A stretch of 64,000 nucleotides of DNA from Bdellovibrionaceae bacterium UBA6502. Lineage in GTDB: Bacteria; Bdellovibrionota; Bdellovibrionia; Bdellovibrionales; UBA840. The notes under the pieces were generated by a model. It was given only the letters and a program-made list of their open reading frames with translations, was not told the origin of the DNA and did no database searches. Positions 49,352 to 59,039 of this stretch are shown piece after piece. The stretch's first letter is position 1. The number at the start of each line of letters is the position of its first letter. The stretch is taken from the NCBI GenBank assembly GCA_002436415.1, contig DJMA01000052.1, positions 14,512 through 78,511 on the forward strand, written 5' to 3'. Both the position numbers and the translations under genes were made by a program.

Positions 49352-51556
49352 TTAGAACTTTGCGTATTCGTACAAAGGAACCAATTCGTTACCCGAGATA
49401 CATTGAACCTCTTCAAAAGGAAAAGGAAGTGTTTGATTGAACCATGAAAACGAATTTTCTCTTCTTTCTTGGCCGAAAAGGGAGCCAGTAATTTCATCAC
49501 AACTGGAAAGTTTTGCTAGTTCTATGTAAGACTGACTGTCTTCTCTGTGGAAGAATGAAATTAACTTCTCTGCTTGGTCACAGGATTTTAAGGCTTCATT
49601 TCTAGCGATTGCCGCATCTGCCTCAGATTTAAATTCATAAGAATCTTCACTGTGAGAGCTTTGATAAAACATAGATAGTTTTGAATTAAAGAAAAATTCA
49701 GAAGCCAATTTACATTGGTCACTAGGGATTTCTTCTTGATAGCCAGTAGAACCAGTGGTGTGCTTATCGGCAGAACTAGCTGGAACTTTTTGGTAAATTA
49801 ATTTATCCATCTTATCAATAGAAGTTCTTGGCTTAGGTTTTGCGTCAACTTCGCCGAATCCAAAGAAAGTGCTATTGAGTTGGTCGGATGAGAATACAGT
49901 ATCAACTTTAGCTACTTTCGTTTCAAAAGATTTCATCTCTTCCGTTTTAAAGCCATAGGCTTGTACCGTCTCTAGCATGCTTTTTACGGTAGAATCCCAG
50001 TCAAACTCACTATCTCTGAACAACTCCACAAGCATCACTTGTTTCGCATCCAGCACACGAATGTCACCAGCAATGTTTGCTGTAGGACCATAGTTAATTT
50101 CTGCTCGACCTGCGGCAGTCATTTCGATTCCTTTTAAGACCATTTCGTTGTTTTCAACAACAATGTATCCAGGAAGTACGTGACCGGTCTCATAAATGAA
50201 AACAAGATTATCGGTTGGTGCATTTCTAAGTGAGTTTAAAGTAGCAAATAGGTTTGTTCCACCATAGCATTGAATCTCTCCAGCACTCATTGGATGTTGT
50301 AGTGCCCAAGCCTCTGGGTGGTATTTGATTTTATCTCCATCTAAATAGTCAGATTCGATTTTCGAATCAAATTGGACTTTGAAGTCATGTGGACCAATCG
50401 CTTCCACTTGAGAAATCTTTTTTAACTCTTCCATTGCCTCAGTTAAGCTGTCGAAATTTACATTATCGGCAAGTTCATTCTGTAAAACAACCGCTTCAAT
50501 GACTTCGGAGAAATCAGGGGTTTGTCCTGCTTTGATTGCTTCTGCTAATTTAGCCTTTCTATGCTCAAGAGCTAAATAAGTGATTGAATCGGTTGAATAT
50601 TTCGCTTTTTTTTCTTCAAGGGCTGAAAGCAAATTTGAAATTTCTAGGATCTCATTTTCTGTTCTTTCTTTTGTAGCTGTATTTTCCCAAAAGCTCTCTT
50701 CGAGCGTTTGAAGTTGTTGGATTCTTAGTGCTATTAATTCTGGACTTTCTGTAGAACCAGAGTTTTGTAAGTGAGAACTTAGTTCTCCCTGACGTCTAAT
50801 TAAATTATCAGTAAAAATTTTTAATTTCTGTTCATCAGCTTTGATTTCTGCTTGGGCAAAACTAATTTTTGAATCAAGTTTAGAAAGCTTTGATTCTAGT
50901 GTTTCAAGTCTACTTTGTTTTAAATTAAGTTCTTCAGTATTACCTTCAGACCAAAATTTCAGGCTATCCCACCAACTTGTCTTTTCTAGTTCTTTTATTT
51001 CACTTTTTAAATTTTTTACCTTTTCTTCCTCTTCGGATTTCAAGGCTTTATAATTTGTTAAAGATTTTTTTGTGGATTCGATGTTTGCGCTTATAGACTG
51101 AATTTCAGATTGGTTATTCTCTATAAACTGTTGCAAGTCAGTCACAGTTTTAGAGTTTGCTTCAAGTATAGAATCTGCAGCCCCTTGTTTTCTGTGTAAC
51201 TCATTAATAGAGGTTTGATAGCTTTCTTCATCAGATAGATCTACACCAAAATCTTGCATAGCTTCGTCTTTAATTTTTGCAATTCTGCTTTCTGTATCTA
51301 CTAAGTTTTTTCTCACTTCTTCCAATTCAGAGTTTAGAGATTTGAGCTCAAGATCTAAATCTGAGTTTTTCGATTGAAAATAATCCTCGATTTCGAGTTT
51401 ATCTGTTGAAAACTCAGTTTGTTGCTTTTCTGAAAATTTTAGCTGCAACTTTTCAAGGCTATTAAACTGTGGAATTTGAATTTGTTTTTCTTCTGGATTT
51501 GACTGACAAGCAGACAAAGCCAAACTTAGCAAAACTACTGCGTGAATCTTTTTCAT
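49352..51556 (-). CDS. Coiled-coil lipoprotein of unknown function
   Basis: A 734-residue lipoprotein; lipobox LSACQS (lipid Cys at 17). Residues 30-370 form an almost unbroken coiled coil rich in E/K/L. Residues 385-520 are a beta-rich domain (HPMSAGEIQCYGGTNLF, FIYETGHVLPGYIV, TAAGRAEINYG). The C-terminal part has several Cys. No family is recognised. The long coiled coil suggests a scaffold or spacer between membranes. Confidence 0.75.
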   Translation of the reverse strand: MKKIHAVVLLSLALSACQSNPEEKQIQIPQFNSLEKLQLKFSEKQQTEFSTDKLEIEDYFQSKNSDLDLELKSLNSELEEVRKNLVDTESRIAKIKDEAMQDFGVDLSDEESYQTSINELHRKQGAADSILEANSKTVTDLQQFIENNQSEIQSISANIESTKKSLTNYKALKSEEEEKVKNLKSEIKELEKTSWWDSLKFWSEGNTEELNLKQSRLETLESKLSKLDSKISFAQAEIKADEQKLKIFTDNLIRRQGELSSHLQNSGSTESPELIALRIQQLQTLEESFWENTATKERTENEILEISNLLSALEEKKAKYSTDSITYLALEHRKAKLAEAIKAGQTPDFSEVIEAVVLQNELADNVNFDSLTEAMEELKKISQVEAIGPHDFKVQFDSKIESDYLDGDKIKYHPEAWALQHPMSAGEIQCYGGTNLFATLNSLRNAPTDNLVFIYETGHVLPGYIVVENNEMVLKGIEMTAAGRAEINYGPTANIAGDIRVLDAKQVMLVELFRDSEFDWDSTVKSMLETVQAYGFKTEEMKSFETKVAKVDTVFSSDQLNSTFFGFGEVDAKPKPRTSIDKMDKLIYQKVPASSADKHTTGSTGYQEEIPSDQCKLASEFFFNSKLSMFYQSSHSEDSYEFKSEADAAIARNEALKSCDQAEKLISFFHREDSQSYIELAKLSSCDEITGSLFGQERRENSFSWFNQTLPFPFEEVQCISGNELVPLYEYAKF

Positions 51557-51790
51557 ATATTACTCCCGTATTTTTTCAATGGAATTAATAGCAATTTTAA
51601 TGCCGAGTTGAAAACGAATAAGTTTATAGAAGGACTGGCCTATAAAAAAAGCTTGTACATTCATTGATCAGTATTTTGAAAGAACTCCAAATACTTTGGA
51701 GCGAGTAATTAAAGTTTTTGATTAAGCCCAATCGATTTAAGTACAGAAGCTCTTTGAGTAAACTCAGTCTATTAAAGTGAAAAGCAAGGC

Positions 51791-52942
51791 CTATTTAGCT
51801 GATGCTCTACAAGAACTATCTGATTCTTGCAAAGAGCGCATAAACTTTAGCCAAGCTTTTGTGTCTGCCATTTTTCTACTTTGAGAAGGGTAGAAGTTTC
51901 TGGAGCTTATATTATTTCGGTAAGCTTCGAAAGCTGTTTCAATATATGCCCTTCGATCGATCTCATTATTTAAAACAACATCGTATCCAATGTCTTTAGC
52001 AATAAACCCAAGGGTAGAATGCTCTCCTAAAGTTAGATCTACTTTGGGAATTAGGTCTGCAGAACTTAGGGAAGATTCATAAAAATTCACTGCCACACTT
52101 AGAGTTTTTCCATTGGGATGTTCGGTAAGTAGGCTCTCAGAGAGGCCATCAATGAAAGAGATATCAAAATTGGGATGAGGAGCATATACAAAAGTTAGAT
52201 TTCTAGAGTTAGGGTCTTTCAACCACTTAGTTTTAAAACCTGCAAAAAAGCGGTGAAAATCTACAATCGCTGAATTGCCTAAAAATAGAATTCGATAGGC
52301 ATCTTCTGGAGAATGCTGGAACAAAGTCTTTAAATCTTTTTGAGACGAACTTTTTAGGTTTTTGCCAGAGTATATTTGATTTAAAAAAAGGTGAGGTAAG
52401 CTATTTATCTTTTGTTGATCTACACCACTGTTTAGTAGGAAGTTTTTCATTTTCTCTGAATGAACTAGAAAGCTAGTTTTAAAATTTTTGTTCCTTGCTA
52501 GGCTAATCATTCCTTCTAACAGACGCTTATTGTATCGGTTGTGGATATTTTGCTTTTCCATAATTTCCAGTTCGAAAACATAATGAATATCAGGGCGAAG
52601 TTTGAAATATCTAAGTTCAGGACGAGTTTTGAGGAGTTCATCCCAATGAATATTTAAATAGCCAAACATTGAATGAGTTAAACTACTGTATAGTCCCAAA
52701 ATTAAAATGGAATTTTTAGAAAAGCTAGACAGTCTTTTTTCTAAACCTTCATCTTCACTAATTGTTATGCCTTCGCTTGAGACATAGAATTGTTCAGCAA
52801 GTTTAGTTTTTGAGAATAGCTCCATAGCTTCGTGGTAGCTTCTTTCCTGGGAGCGTCGGCCAGATGATCGATTGATCTCAGTTTGTGCAAAGGAAATGCT
52901 ATTTGCCAAGATTAATACTATAAAAATTAAAGATTTTCCCAT
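51791..52942 (-). CDS. Secreted protein, possibly GT-B-like fold
   Basis: A 383-residue protein with a signal peptide (LIFIVLILANSISFAQ). The body alternates helices and strands and ends with DLTLGEHSTLGFIAKDIGYDVVL. That segment resembles the C-terminal nucleotide-binding part of CDP-glycerol/GT-B transferases, with APHPNFD upstream. A secreted glycosyltransferase lacks a sugar donor in the periplasm, so this may be a repurposed fold. Not recognised with confidence. Confidence 0.6.
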   Translation of the reverse strand: MGKSLIFIVLILANSISFAQTEINRSSGRRSQERSYHEAMELFSKTKLAEQFYVSSEGITISEDEGLEKRLSSFSKNSILILGLYSSLTHSMFGYLNIHWDELLKTRPELRYFKLRPDIHYVFELEIMEKQNIHNRYNKRLLEGMISLARNKNFKTSFLVHSEKMKNFLLNSGVDQQKINSLPHLFLNQIYSGKNLKSSSQKDLKTLFQHSPEDAYRILFLGNSAIVDFHRFFAGFKTKWLKDPNSRNLTFVYAPHPNFDISFIDGLSESLLTEHPNGKTLSVAVNFYESSLSSADLIPKVDLTLGEHSTLGFIAKDIGYDVVLNNEIDRRAYIETAFEAYRNNISSRNFYPSQSRKMADTKAWLKFMRSLQESDSSCRASAK

Positions 52943-53126
52943 ACATAAAGGTATAAGCTGAGAACTTCAAAATGTGAGATTTAATTTTCAAAAGCGAAAT
53001 ATTTTCAGTTTATCTGAATAACTTTAAGACGAAATTAGGGCCTTTTGAGGGGAAAACTGTCATATGCATAGTCTTAAATTTCAAATATCCATATCTTTTT
53101 GGTCCATTGAATATTATGACTAATGA

Positions 53127-53981
53127 ATGCTACTAAACCAAATCAAAGAACAGCTCCTAAAAACACATGATAAAAAAATCACCATAGAGTGGATCAGTGG
53201 TGTGGAGTATTTAGTTTATGATGGTTTTTATTTCCTGTGGAAAAAAAGAGCTTATTATCGAAATATAAATGCTAAAGTCTATCCCGATCTAAAATTAACA
53301 ATCACTACAGGAAAAAAAGCTCCACAATGGTTTATAATAAAGTTCATAGAAGAAAATCGTTCCTGGCTTGAACAGAGTTTGCAGCATCATTTTAATGAGT
53401 TGCTAAAATTAAAAGATGAAAAACTACTTCCAAGGCCAAAACCAGGTGGCTGGGCTCCTTTGATGGGGCATGCAATGCGCTTAGAAGAGGTGAGTAGCAA
53501 AAAGGAACAAGGCGCTGATTGGCAGAATAAGGTTTTAAAAATTTATCCAGGCAGGAAAAGTTTTCTTCAAGCCTTATTTGATTTTTACAAAGCCGAAGCT
53601 AAAAGACAAATCACAGTGATTCAAAAAGAAGTTTCTGAAAAAATGGGACTGTACCCTGTAAAACTGAATTTTCGAAAACCTCGCACACAGTGGGGAAGCT
53701 GCAATTCAAGAAAAGAGATCACTTACAATTGGAAACTGATTGCAGCGCCTTACCGATGGATTGAATATGTGGTTGTACATGAGACTAGTCACCTTCAATT
53801 TATGGATCATTCTGCAAATTTTTGGCAATTAGTGGCCAGCGCTTGTCCTAAATACAAGAGCTATTCCAAGGCTCTCAAATCGCAGCAAAATATTTTTGAA
53901 TTTCTCAATGAAGAGTCTAATTTATACCTACATAAGTTTCACTTTAATCGATTAGATAAAAATGCCTTTTCTGATTATTAG
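53127..53981 (+). CDS. YgjP-like (DUF45) zinc metallopeptidase
   Basis: A 284-residue protein of the YgjP/WLM-like metallopeptidase group. Family order: RTQWGSCNSRKEITYNWKLI, APYRWIEYVVVHE, the HExxH motif HETSH, and MDHSANFWQLV with the third ligand. Its N-terminal half (about 110 residues) is longer than usual. No signal peptide. ATG 53127 lacks a ribosome site and may be leaderless. Confidence 0.88.
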   Translation: MLLNQIKEQLLKTHDKKITIEWISGVEYLVYDGFYFLWKKRAYYRNINAKVYPDLKLTITTGKKAPQWFIIKFIEENRSWLEQSLQHHFNELLKLKDEKLLPRPKPGGWAPLMGHAMRLEEVSSKKEQGADWQNKVLKIYPGRKSFLQALFDFYKAEAKRQITVIQKEVSEKMGLYPVKLNFRKPRTQWGSCNSRKEITYNWKLIAAPYRWIEYVVVHETSHLQFMDHSANFWQLVASACPKYKSYSKALKSQQNIFEFLNEESNLYLHKFHFNRLDKNAFSDY

Positions 53982-54645
53982 TTTCAGCAAAAGGCCATTG
54001 GCCTTTCAATTGGGTTTAATTGAATTGGCCTTAGCTCAAGGCCTGTGAAGTAATTTTAATGAACTTTCCTTTGATTCGGGCGAAAAGACTGCCGGTGGAA
54101 CAAATGTGCCTGCAAGCCAGAAGAATATCCATTGAGGAAATATAGGATGAAGAATAGGTTTGCTGCAGGTCCATTTTTGCACCCGAAATTAAAGTGCTAG
54201 CTCAGTGTAAAATACCTTCATAGGTTTGCTAAGAGAGACTTTACTCGTATTTAAGAAGCATTTTCTTAGAATCCCCAAAGGCTTTGGAGAGTTTTATAGT
54301 TTGTAAATAACTCCTTAAGCTGTTCTTAAGCGGCTAGAACTGGCCCACATAATTGCGGATAGAATTTAACAACTACTGGAAAACTTATGTTTTAAGTACT
54401 TTGACCGGTTTTGGTTTTTCTTGCATTGAATTTAGTAAAGAATTTCAAGTCTTTAAAATGCTATTATCCGCAAAGCGGCTACTGCTTGGCAAATATTAAG
54501 ATCAGAGGTGTTGTTTGGAGGCCATAATTTAAACAAGATGAGTTTGTGAAAATTACAAGCCTATAATGAAAAGTTAAAAAGACCATAAAGTTTTGCTATA
54601 TTTCGCGGCATATTACATTTCAAAACTGTTCAGGAGCTTATACTT
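53982..54645. other. 660-nt stretch without a gene
   Basis: It starts with three consecutive hairpins (53990-54043). ATAGGTTTGCT occurs twice (54154-54164 and 54220-54230). There is a consensus -10 TATAAT at 54562 without a good -35, and a ribosome site CAGGAG at 54631-54636. No open frame is supported. Confidence 0.5.
53990..54043 (+). repeat. Three consecutive hairpins after metallopeptidase gene
   Basis: AAAGGCC/GGCCTTT (53990-54006), CAATT/AATTG (54007-54022) and GGCCTT/AAGGCC (54027-54043). The first may terminate the metallopeptidase mRNA, but no T run follows, so processing or stabilisation is possible. Confidence 0.45.
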
Positions 54646-57291
54646 TTGAAGTCTATCTTATTGATCGCAATATATTGCTTAGTGAGTTTGTCATCTTTTG
54701 GCTTTAGCTTTTACTCTCAATTGGTTTGGGAGAAGCCAAACATTTATTATTATTTTATGAAGGATAGTCGTACGCCTTCACTCTTGAAGCAGTCAGAAGA
54801 AATCTTTGCTAGGGCCAATAAAATCATCGGCAGGAAGTTTTTTATTAGAACGAATGATTATAATAGTTCAGACATTCGAATTCGTTTTCGAGAGGATGAC
54901 ATCTATTCAAATGTTGCTGGTCATAGTTTGTTGGGACAAGGTGCTTTACGGGAGGATAAAGAAACTCCTACTTTCGTCTTAAACTATGATGGGTTTGGAG
55001 AGCATAAATCTTTAGATGAATCTCATTTTTGGCATGAGTTGTTACACGTAGGTGCATTTGTTCACGAATTTCAATCTCCGCAGTTTAATCTTTATCAACT
55101 TAACAACCAAGCTTTTTGGGGAGAGGAAGCAATTTATCAAAGTGACTATGATGATTCTAAGGTTGAGTCAAAAGATGACTGGATTTCAAATTATAAGATT
55201 TTAAGTCATGAATATGTACAGTATTCATTTTACGATCCTTACTCAGTAATGAATTACCACAACACGGAAGACTATAGTATCGAACCAATGAGACCAGCAT
55301 TGAGAGAAGCTAAATCCGATAGTGGAGAAAGGCTTTACCTTTCCTACTTGGACACATTGGGTTTGAAGTATCTATACAATCCTAAGTATAAAAAAACTAA
55401 GGTCAAAGAATCTTTCATTCATTTAGATAATAGTGGTTTCAAAAACAATTTAGGAAACTCCAAATTTAGCGATGTGAGTTTTGAATTAAAGAACGGGCAA
55501 ATTATCCTACAATTGTATTTTGGCCATCAAGCTTTTGTGTTTAAACGTAGCCATTGGGGCTGGGGCTTGCTAAATGATTCGGATATCTATGTGAACGGCT
55601 TGAAAGTAGATAACAAATTGTTTGAAGAACGAAATCTTATTTTTGATTATCTAATTCCGGGAGCCAATGAAATAATAATTCAGCCTAGAAAAAGTATTTT
55701 GCCAAAAGATTTTCTTTTGCGACTAGAATTTGATGAACTTGAGTACTCTTTTTCAGATTATGGTGAATCAGGATCCATGATCAATCAAGACTCTGGTTAT
55801 CACTATTTCGCTTGGTTAAATGCGATTAAGGAATATAATTTTGAACCGGTAGATTCATCCTCCTATTTTAGGAATTCAAGCAAAGCTCTTTTTTCTGAAG
55901 ATAAATTTTCTAGTTTCTTGGAAGAACTAAATCAAAAAAGAGAGATTATGGTCAGCCAAGAATATACAAAAATTTTATCTAGCTTACCTGTTTTCTCCAA
56001 AGAAAATGTAGAGAAAAAGAATCAGGATTTAAAAATAAGGTTTGAAGAATATGATTTAATGAAAACCATTGAGCATATGGATTTTGATGAGCTTTTAGAG
56101 TTTTTTAATTCAATGCAATTTATAAGCTCGCGTGTTATAAAGTCTCAAAAGCCCTTCAAGGCTTTGGCTATGGCTTTAGTTGACTCAGATTTTGATGTGA
56201 TTCGTAAAAGCTTTAATGAATTGAAAAGAGCGCGTAAGGAATTTACGGAAACGGAAAAATTTTATTTGTTAGCACTGCTTCCAGATTATGAACGGAATTT
56301 TAATGGCGCTGTCACTGTTCAGTATTTTGAGCTTTTATTAAAAAACTTTGGAGCTGCTGAGATTTTTAAGATCGCAGAAAGATTTGTTTCCCTTGAGCAT
56401 GCTATGGAAGGGGCTGCAGATTTTTTTGATTATTGGTTATATGCATATATTGATCTTAAAATTGAAAAGCTACCTACAAAAGAAATTTGCGATGGCTTTG
56501 GGCACTGTAGTTATTCGAAGTTTTTGAAAGTGATTGAGGAAAGTACAATTCTATTGTGGTCTATGGATACGCAAGTTTCTTCGAAATTAGATCTAAATAA
56601 GTTGTTTGAGTTTAGCTGTTTTACATTAGACGACTTCTGTGTTCCTTTGGCTGAGCTATTTGCAAAGCATTTCACCGGAGATATAGTTAAGCATTTACAG
56701 AGTGCTTTCACAGATATGGATCCTTTTTTGCAGCTTAGTGTGTTGGAACTTCTGAAAACTCGAAATCTTCTAAATTACGAGGAGTTTGCTAGAGCTGGAT
56801 TGCTAGATGTTCGTGATAAAATGTTTTTTGAAGATGGTCAGTTTCTGGCTGAGAACTCTAGAGACTATATGTATCTTAGGGCGGTTACAGAAGAAAAGGG
56901 TGATTTACAAGACGCTTTTGTTGACTGGTTGAAGCTTGCAAATCATGAGGGAGATCGTCCCGTAACTGGTTTTGCAACAGATTTTATTAAAAAGACTTAC
57001 GAGAATTACGGAGGCATTTCTTCTATTTACGAGGAAATGTTTAGTAAGCCTTGTGATAAAAGTAGGTTGGGCAGGAACGCCAATTGGTATTATATGAGTC
57101 AAGAGTGGTTCCTTCCCTTTAGGTTTATACATAAATCAAGATCATCCTTTTTTAGCAATGTAAAGACTAGCTTTAAAGATTGGTTCGTGAGTAAAGACGA
57201 AAATGATCTCTCTCTCTATTGTGAACCTAAGTTTGATTATAGTTCGGAGTTATTAAGATACATTCTGGCCACAGGAGACTTTAATGATTAG
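54646..57291 (+). CDS. Secreted metzincin-type metalloprotease
   Basis: An 881-residue protein with a signal peptide (LLIAIYCLVSLSSFGFS). The zinc motif is HELLHVGAFVH (H130, E131, H134, H140), and the Met-turn is YSVMNYHN with M202, typical of metzincins, though the usual Gly is displaced by one. Residues 245-370 are a beta domain; 400-881 is mostly helical with Cys pairs. TTG 54646 follows CAGGAG by 9 nt. The stop overlaps the next start by 8 nt. Confidence 0.85.
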   Translation: MKSILLIAIYCLVSLSSFGFSFYSQLVWEKPNIYYYFMKDSRTPSLLKQSEEIFARANKIIGRKFFIRTNDYNSSDIRIRFREDDIYSNVAGHSLLGQGALREDKETPTFVLNYDGFGEHKSLDESHFWHELLHVGAFVHEFQSPQFNLYQLNNQAFWGEEAIYQSDYDDSKVESKDDWISNYKILSHEYVQYSFYDPYSVMNYHNTEDYSIEPMRPALREAKSDSGERLYLSYLDTLGLKYLYNPKYKKTKVKESFIHLDNSGFKNNLGNSKFSDVSFELKNGQIILQLYFGHQAFVFKRSHWGWGLLNDSDIYVNGLKVDNKLFEERNLIFDYLIPGANEIIIQPRKSILPKDFLLRLEFDELEYSFSDYGESGSMINQDSGYHYFAWLNAIKEYNFEPVDSSSYFRNSSKALFSEDKFSSFLEELNQKREIMVSQEYTKILSSLPVFSKENVEKKNQDLKIRFEEYDLMKTIEHMDFDELLEFFNSMQFISSRVIKSQKPFKALAMALVDSDFDVIRKSFNELKRARKEFTETEKFYLLALLPDYERNFNGAVTVQYFELLLKNFGAAEIFKIAERFVSLEHAMEGAADFFDYWLYAYIDLKIEKLPTKEICDGFGHCSYSKFLKVIEESTILLWSMDTQVSSKLDLNKLFEFSCFTLDDFCVPLAELFAKHFTGDIVKHLQSAFTDMDPFLQLSVLELLKTRNLLNYEEFARAGLLDVRDKMFFEDGQFLAENSRDYMYLRAVTEEKGDLQDAFVDWLKLANHEGDRPVTGFATDFIKKTYENYGGISSIYEEMFSKPCDKSRLGRNANWYYMSQEWFLPFRFIHKSRSSFFSNVKTSFKDWFVSKDENDLSLYCEPKFDYSSELLRYILATGDFND

Positions 57292-58333
57292 ATTGGCATT
57301 GGTTTGGATTTTAATTTTCTTTTTTAAAGTAAATCTAACACTGGCTGGTGGATGGCAGACGGAGAAACCGGGTAAGTATCATCCTGGAAGTGAAGCTTAT
57401 AAAGCGCTTAATTTTCCATTTGGTAGTGTTGTGGGAATTAATGAAGCGGGAGATCAGTCTTTTTCTTGTGTAGGATTTTTTGTTAATCGTTTTTTTGTGA
57501 GTGCAAAGGCTTGTTTTGATTCTCTCATTGAGGGCTATAAAGAAATATATGTTGCCCCAAGGTTGAATATAAAAGACTTTAATTCTCTTGATGAAGCCTT
57601 TGAAGTAAAAGGGGTGCACTTTGGTGAAGATCCTTTGGGTGATGAGTTTTTAGATCTGGTCTACCTAGAGTTTGACGATGTTCCCATGACCTTAAAAAGA
57701 GAGCAAAAAGTTTGGCGAAATGTAGATCCAACGAATTTTAGCGGCGAACTTTACCTTTCCAAGCTTGGTAATTTTCAATTTGAACTTTCTAAATGTGAGT
57801 CATTCAAAAAGAGTTACGATTACTTCTTTTTTGAATGTATAAATCATAATAATTATCATCATTATGATGTGTTACCGTGGATTGATGCTCAAGGGACATT
57901 AATTGGATATACCATTGCAATGGTGGGGAACACAGATTGGCAAGGTTTTGGAATTTTTAGGCCAATCACAGATGATATGATTGGTTTATTTTTTCGAAAT
58001 GAAAGACCTGCTTCGATTCAACAAAGGTATATGGGGCGCTTTTTTGCGAGGACTCGAGGTCTTAATTTACTTACAAAATGTCCTAAGCAAAAAGAGATTG
58101 AGATCGAAATGAAAGTTGGAACAAGTTCTTTCCTGAGGGCCTTTGGTGTTAAGGCAAATGGTCTTACTCATATTATGCAGTTAAAAAAAGGTGAGAAAGT
58201 ATACCTAAAAGCAAAGCTTAAACCTGGCATGAAAGCACGCTGGAGTAAAACGGCAAGAAAAGACGGCTACGTTGAAATTGATGCATTTACAGAAGATGTT
58301 GTGGATTATGTCGTAGAATTGAAGTGCCAATAA
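57284..58333 (+). CDS. Secreted trypsin-fold pseudo-protease
   Basis: A 349-residue exported protein (signal peptide ends about TLAGG). Residues 45-250 follow the trypsin fold: SFSCVGFFVNRFFVSAKACF with the C62-C77 disulfide. The catalytic His of the xAAHC motif is A76, and no GDSGG serine motif exists where expected; only the Asp-like DLVYLEF (D124) remains. A Cys-ended C-terminal domain (about 265-349) follows. It overlaps the metzincin gene by 8 nt, so the pair is coupled. Confidence 0.8.
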   Translation: MIRLALVWILIFFFKVNLTLAGGWQTEKPGKYHPGSEAYKALNFPFGSVVGINEAGDQSFSCVGFFVNRFFVSAKACFDSLIEGYKEIYVAPRLNIKDFNSLDEAFEVKGVHFGEDPLGDEFLDLVYLEFDDVPMTLKREQKVWRNVDPTNFSGELYLSKLGNFQFELSKCESFKKSYDYFFFECINHNNYHHYDVLPWIDAQGTLIGYTIAMVGNTDWQGFGIFRPITDDMIGLFFRNERPASIQQRYMGRFFARTRGLNLLTKCPKQKEIEIEMKVGTSSFLRAFGVKANGLTHIMQLKKGEKVYLKAKLKPGMKARWSKTARKDGYVEIDAFTEDVVDYVVELKCQ

Positions 58334-58873
58334 ACTTTAATTTTTTTGGAGATAAATGGGTTTGAGGTAGGGATCAGTTAATGTGAGAAGCCTGTTTTTT
58401 AATCAAAAGCTCTTTAAAGGGCTAGGTGGTGCTGAAAAAATAGGCTATGCAAATGCCTTCCAATTGCTTCTAGTTTTTTTAGGAATCACAGATTTCTACA
58501 AACTAATTTCTATAAATATCTTAGATCCATTCTGAAAACCAAATGAAAACTTCATGATATGCCTAAAAAAAAAGCTCATTCTATTGAGTATTGTAAAAAG
58601 TCCGCAAAGAAGCCTAGCTTTTAGGCCCTAAACATTTAAATTTATTCAGTTGTTTCGCTATCATAATGCAATGCAAATCTTAAAGAGAATGCGCTGAGAA
58701 CTTGCCTTACAGGCCTTAAAAGATTAAAACAAGAGCATTGCAATTTGAAAAAAATGAAATTGTACCGTTCTAAATGAAAATGGAAGGCTTGGTGTTCTTA
58801 AATATTCTAGCTGTTTCAATCATTTACGGTGATTTTTGAAATGATATAAAATCATTTTTGGAAGAGGAAAAAC
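58334..58873. other. 540-nt stretch without a gene
   Basis: AT-rich with no open frame. It holds the hairpin at 58839-58857 and probably the promoter of the oxidase operon, which I cannot place with confidence. Confidence 0.5.
58839..58857 (+). other. Hairpin just before the oxidase operon
   Basis: AAATGAT (58839-58845) and ATCATTT (58851-58857) form a perfect 7-bp stem with loop ATAAA, 16 nt before the first start codon. It contains TATAAA, so it may be part of the -10 and not a leader. Confidence 0.35.
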
Positions 58874-59023
58874 ATGGCTCAAGACCACCATAACCAAGCT
58901 GGATTCAACGTTGTAATTGGTAGCATCATCTTTACATTGGCTTTCATGATTTATTTGGTAGCGATTCACCCGGGTGTAACTCTGGACGAAAATAAACCAG
59001 CTGCTAAAGAAGCTTCTAAATAA
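58874..59023 (+). CDS. Small membrane protein at the head of the oxidase operon
   Basis: A 49-residue protein, MAQDHHNQAGFNVV..., with one membrane segment (VVIGSIIFTLAFMIYLVAI), a His-rich N-terminus and a Lys/Ala tail. GAAGAGGAAAAAC precedes the ATG. It is 16 nt upstream of the SCO gene, so the same mRNA is likely. Small one-span proteins are common oxidase assembly or accessory parts; the exact family is not recognised. Confidence 0.75.
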   Translation: MAQDHHNQAGFNVVIGSIIFTLAFMIYLVAIHPGVTLDENKPAAKEASK

Positions 59024-59039
59024 AAGCAGGTTCTCTTTG

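Noticed and set aside
53982..54645. Remnant insertion sequence in the long gap
   Set aside because: No transposase frame, no terminal inverted repeats and no target duplication were seen.
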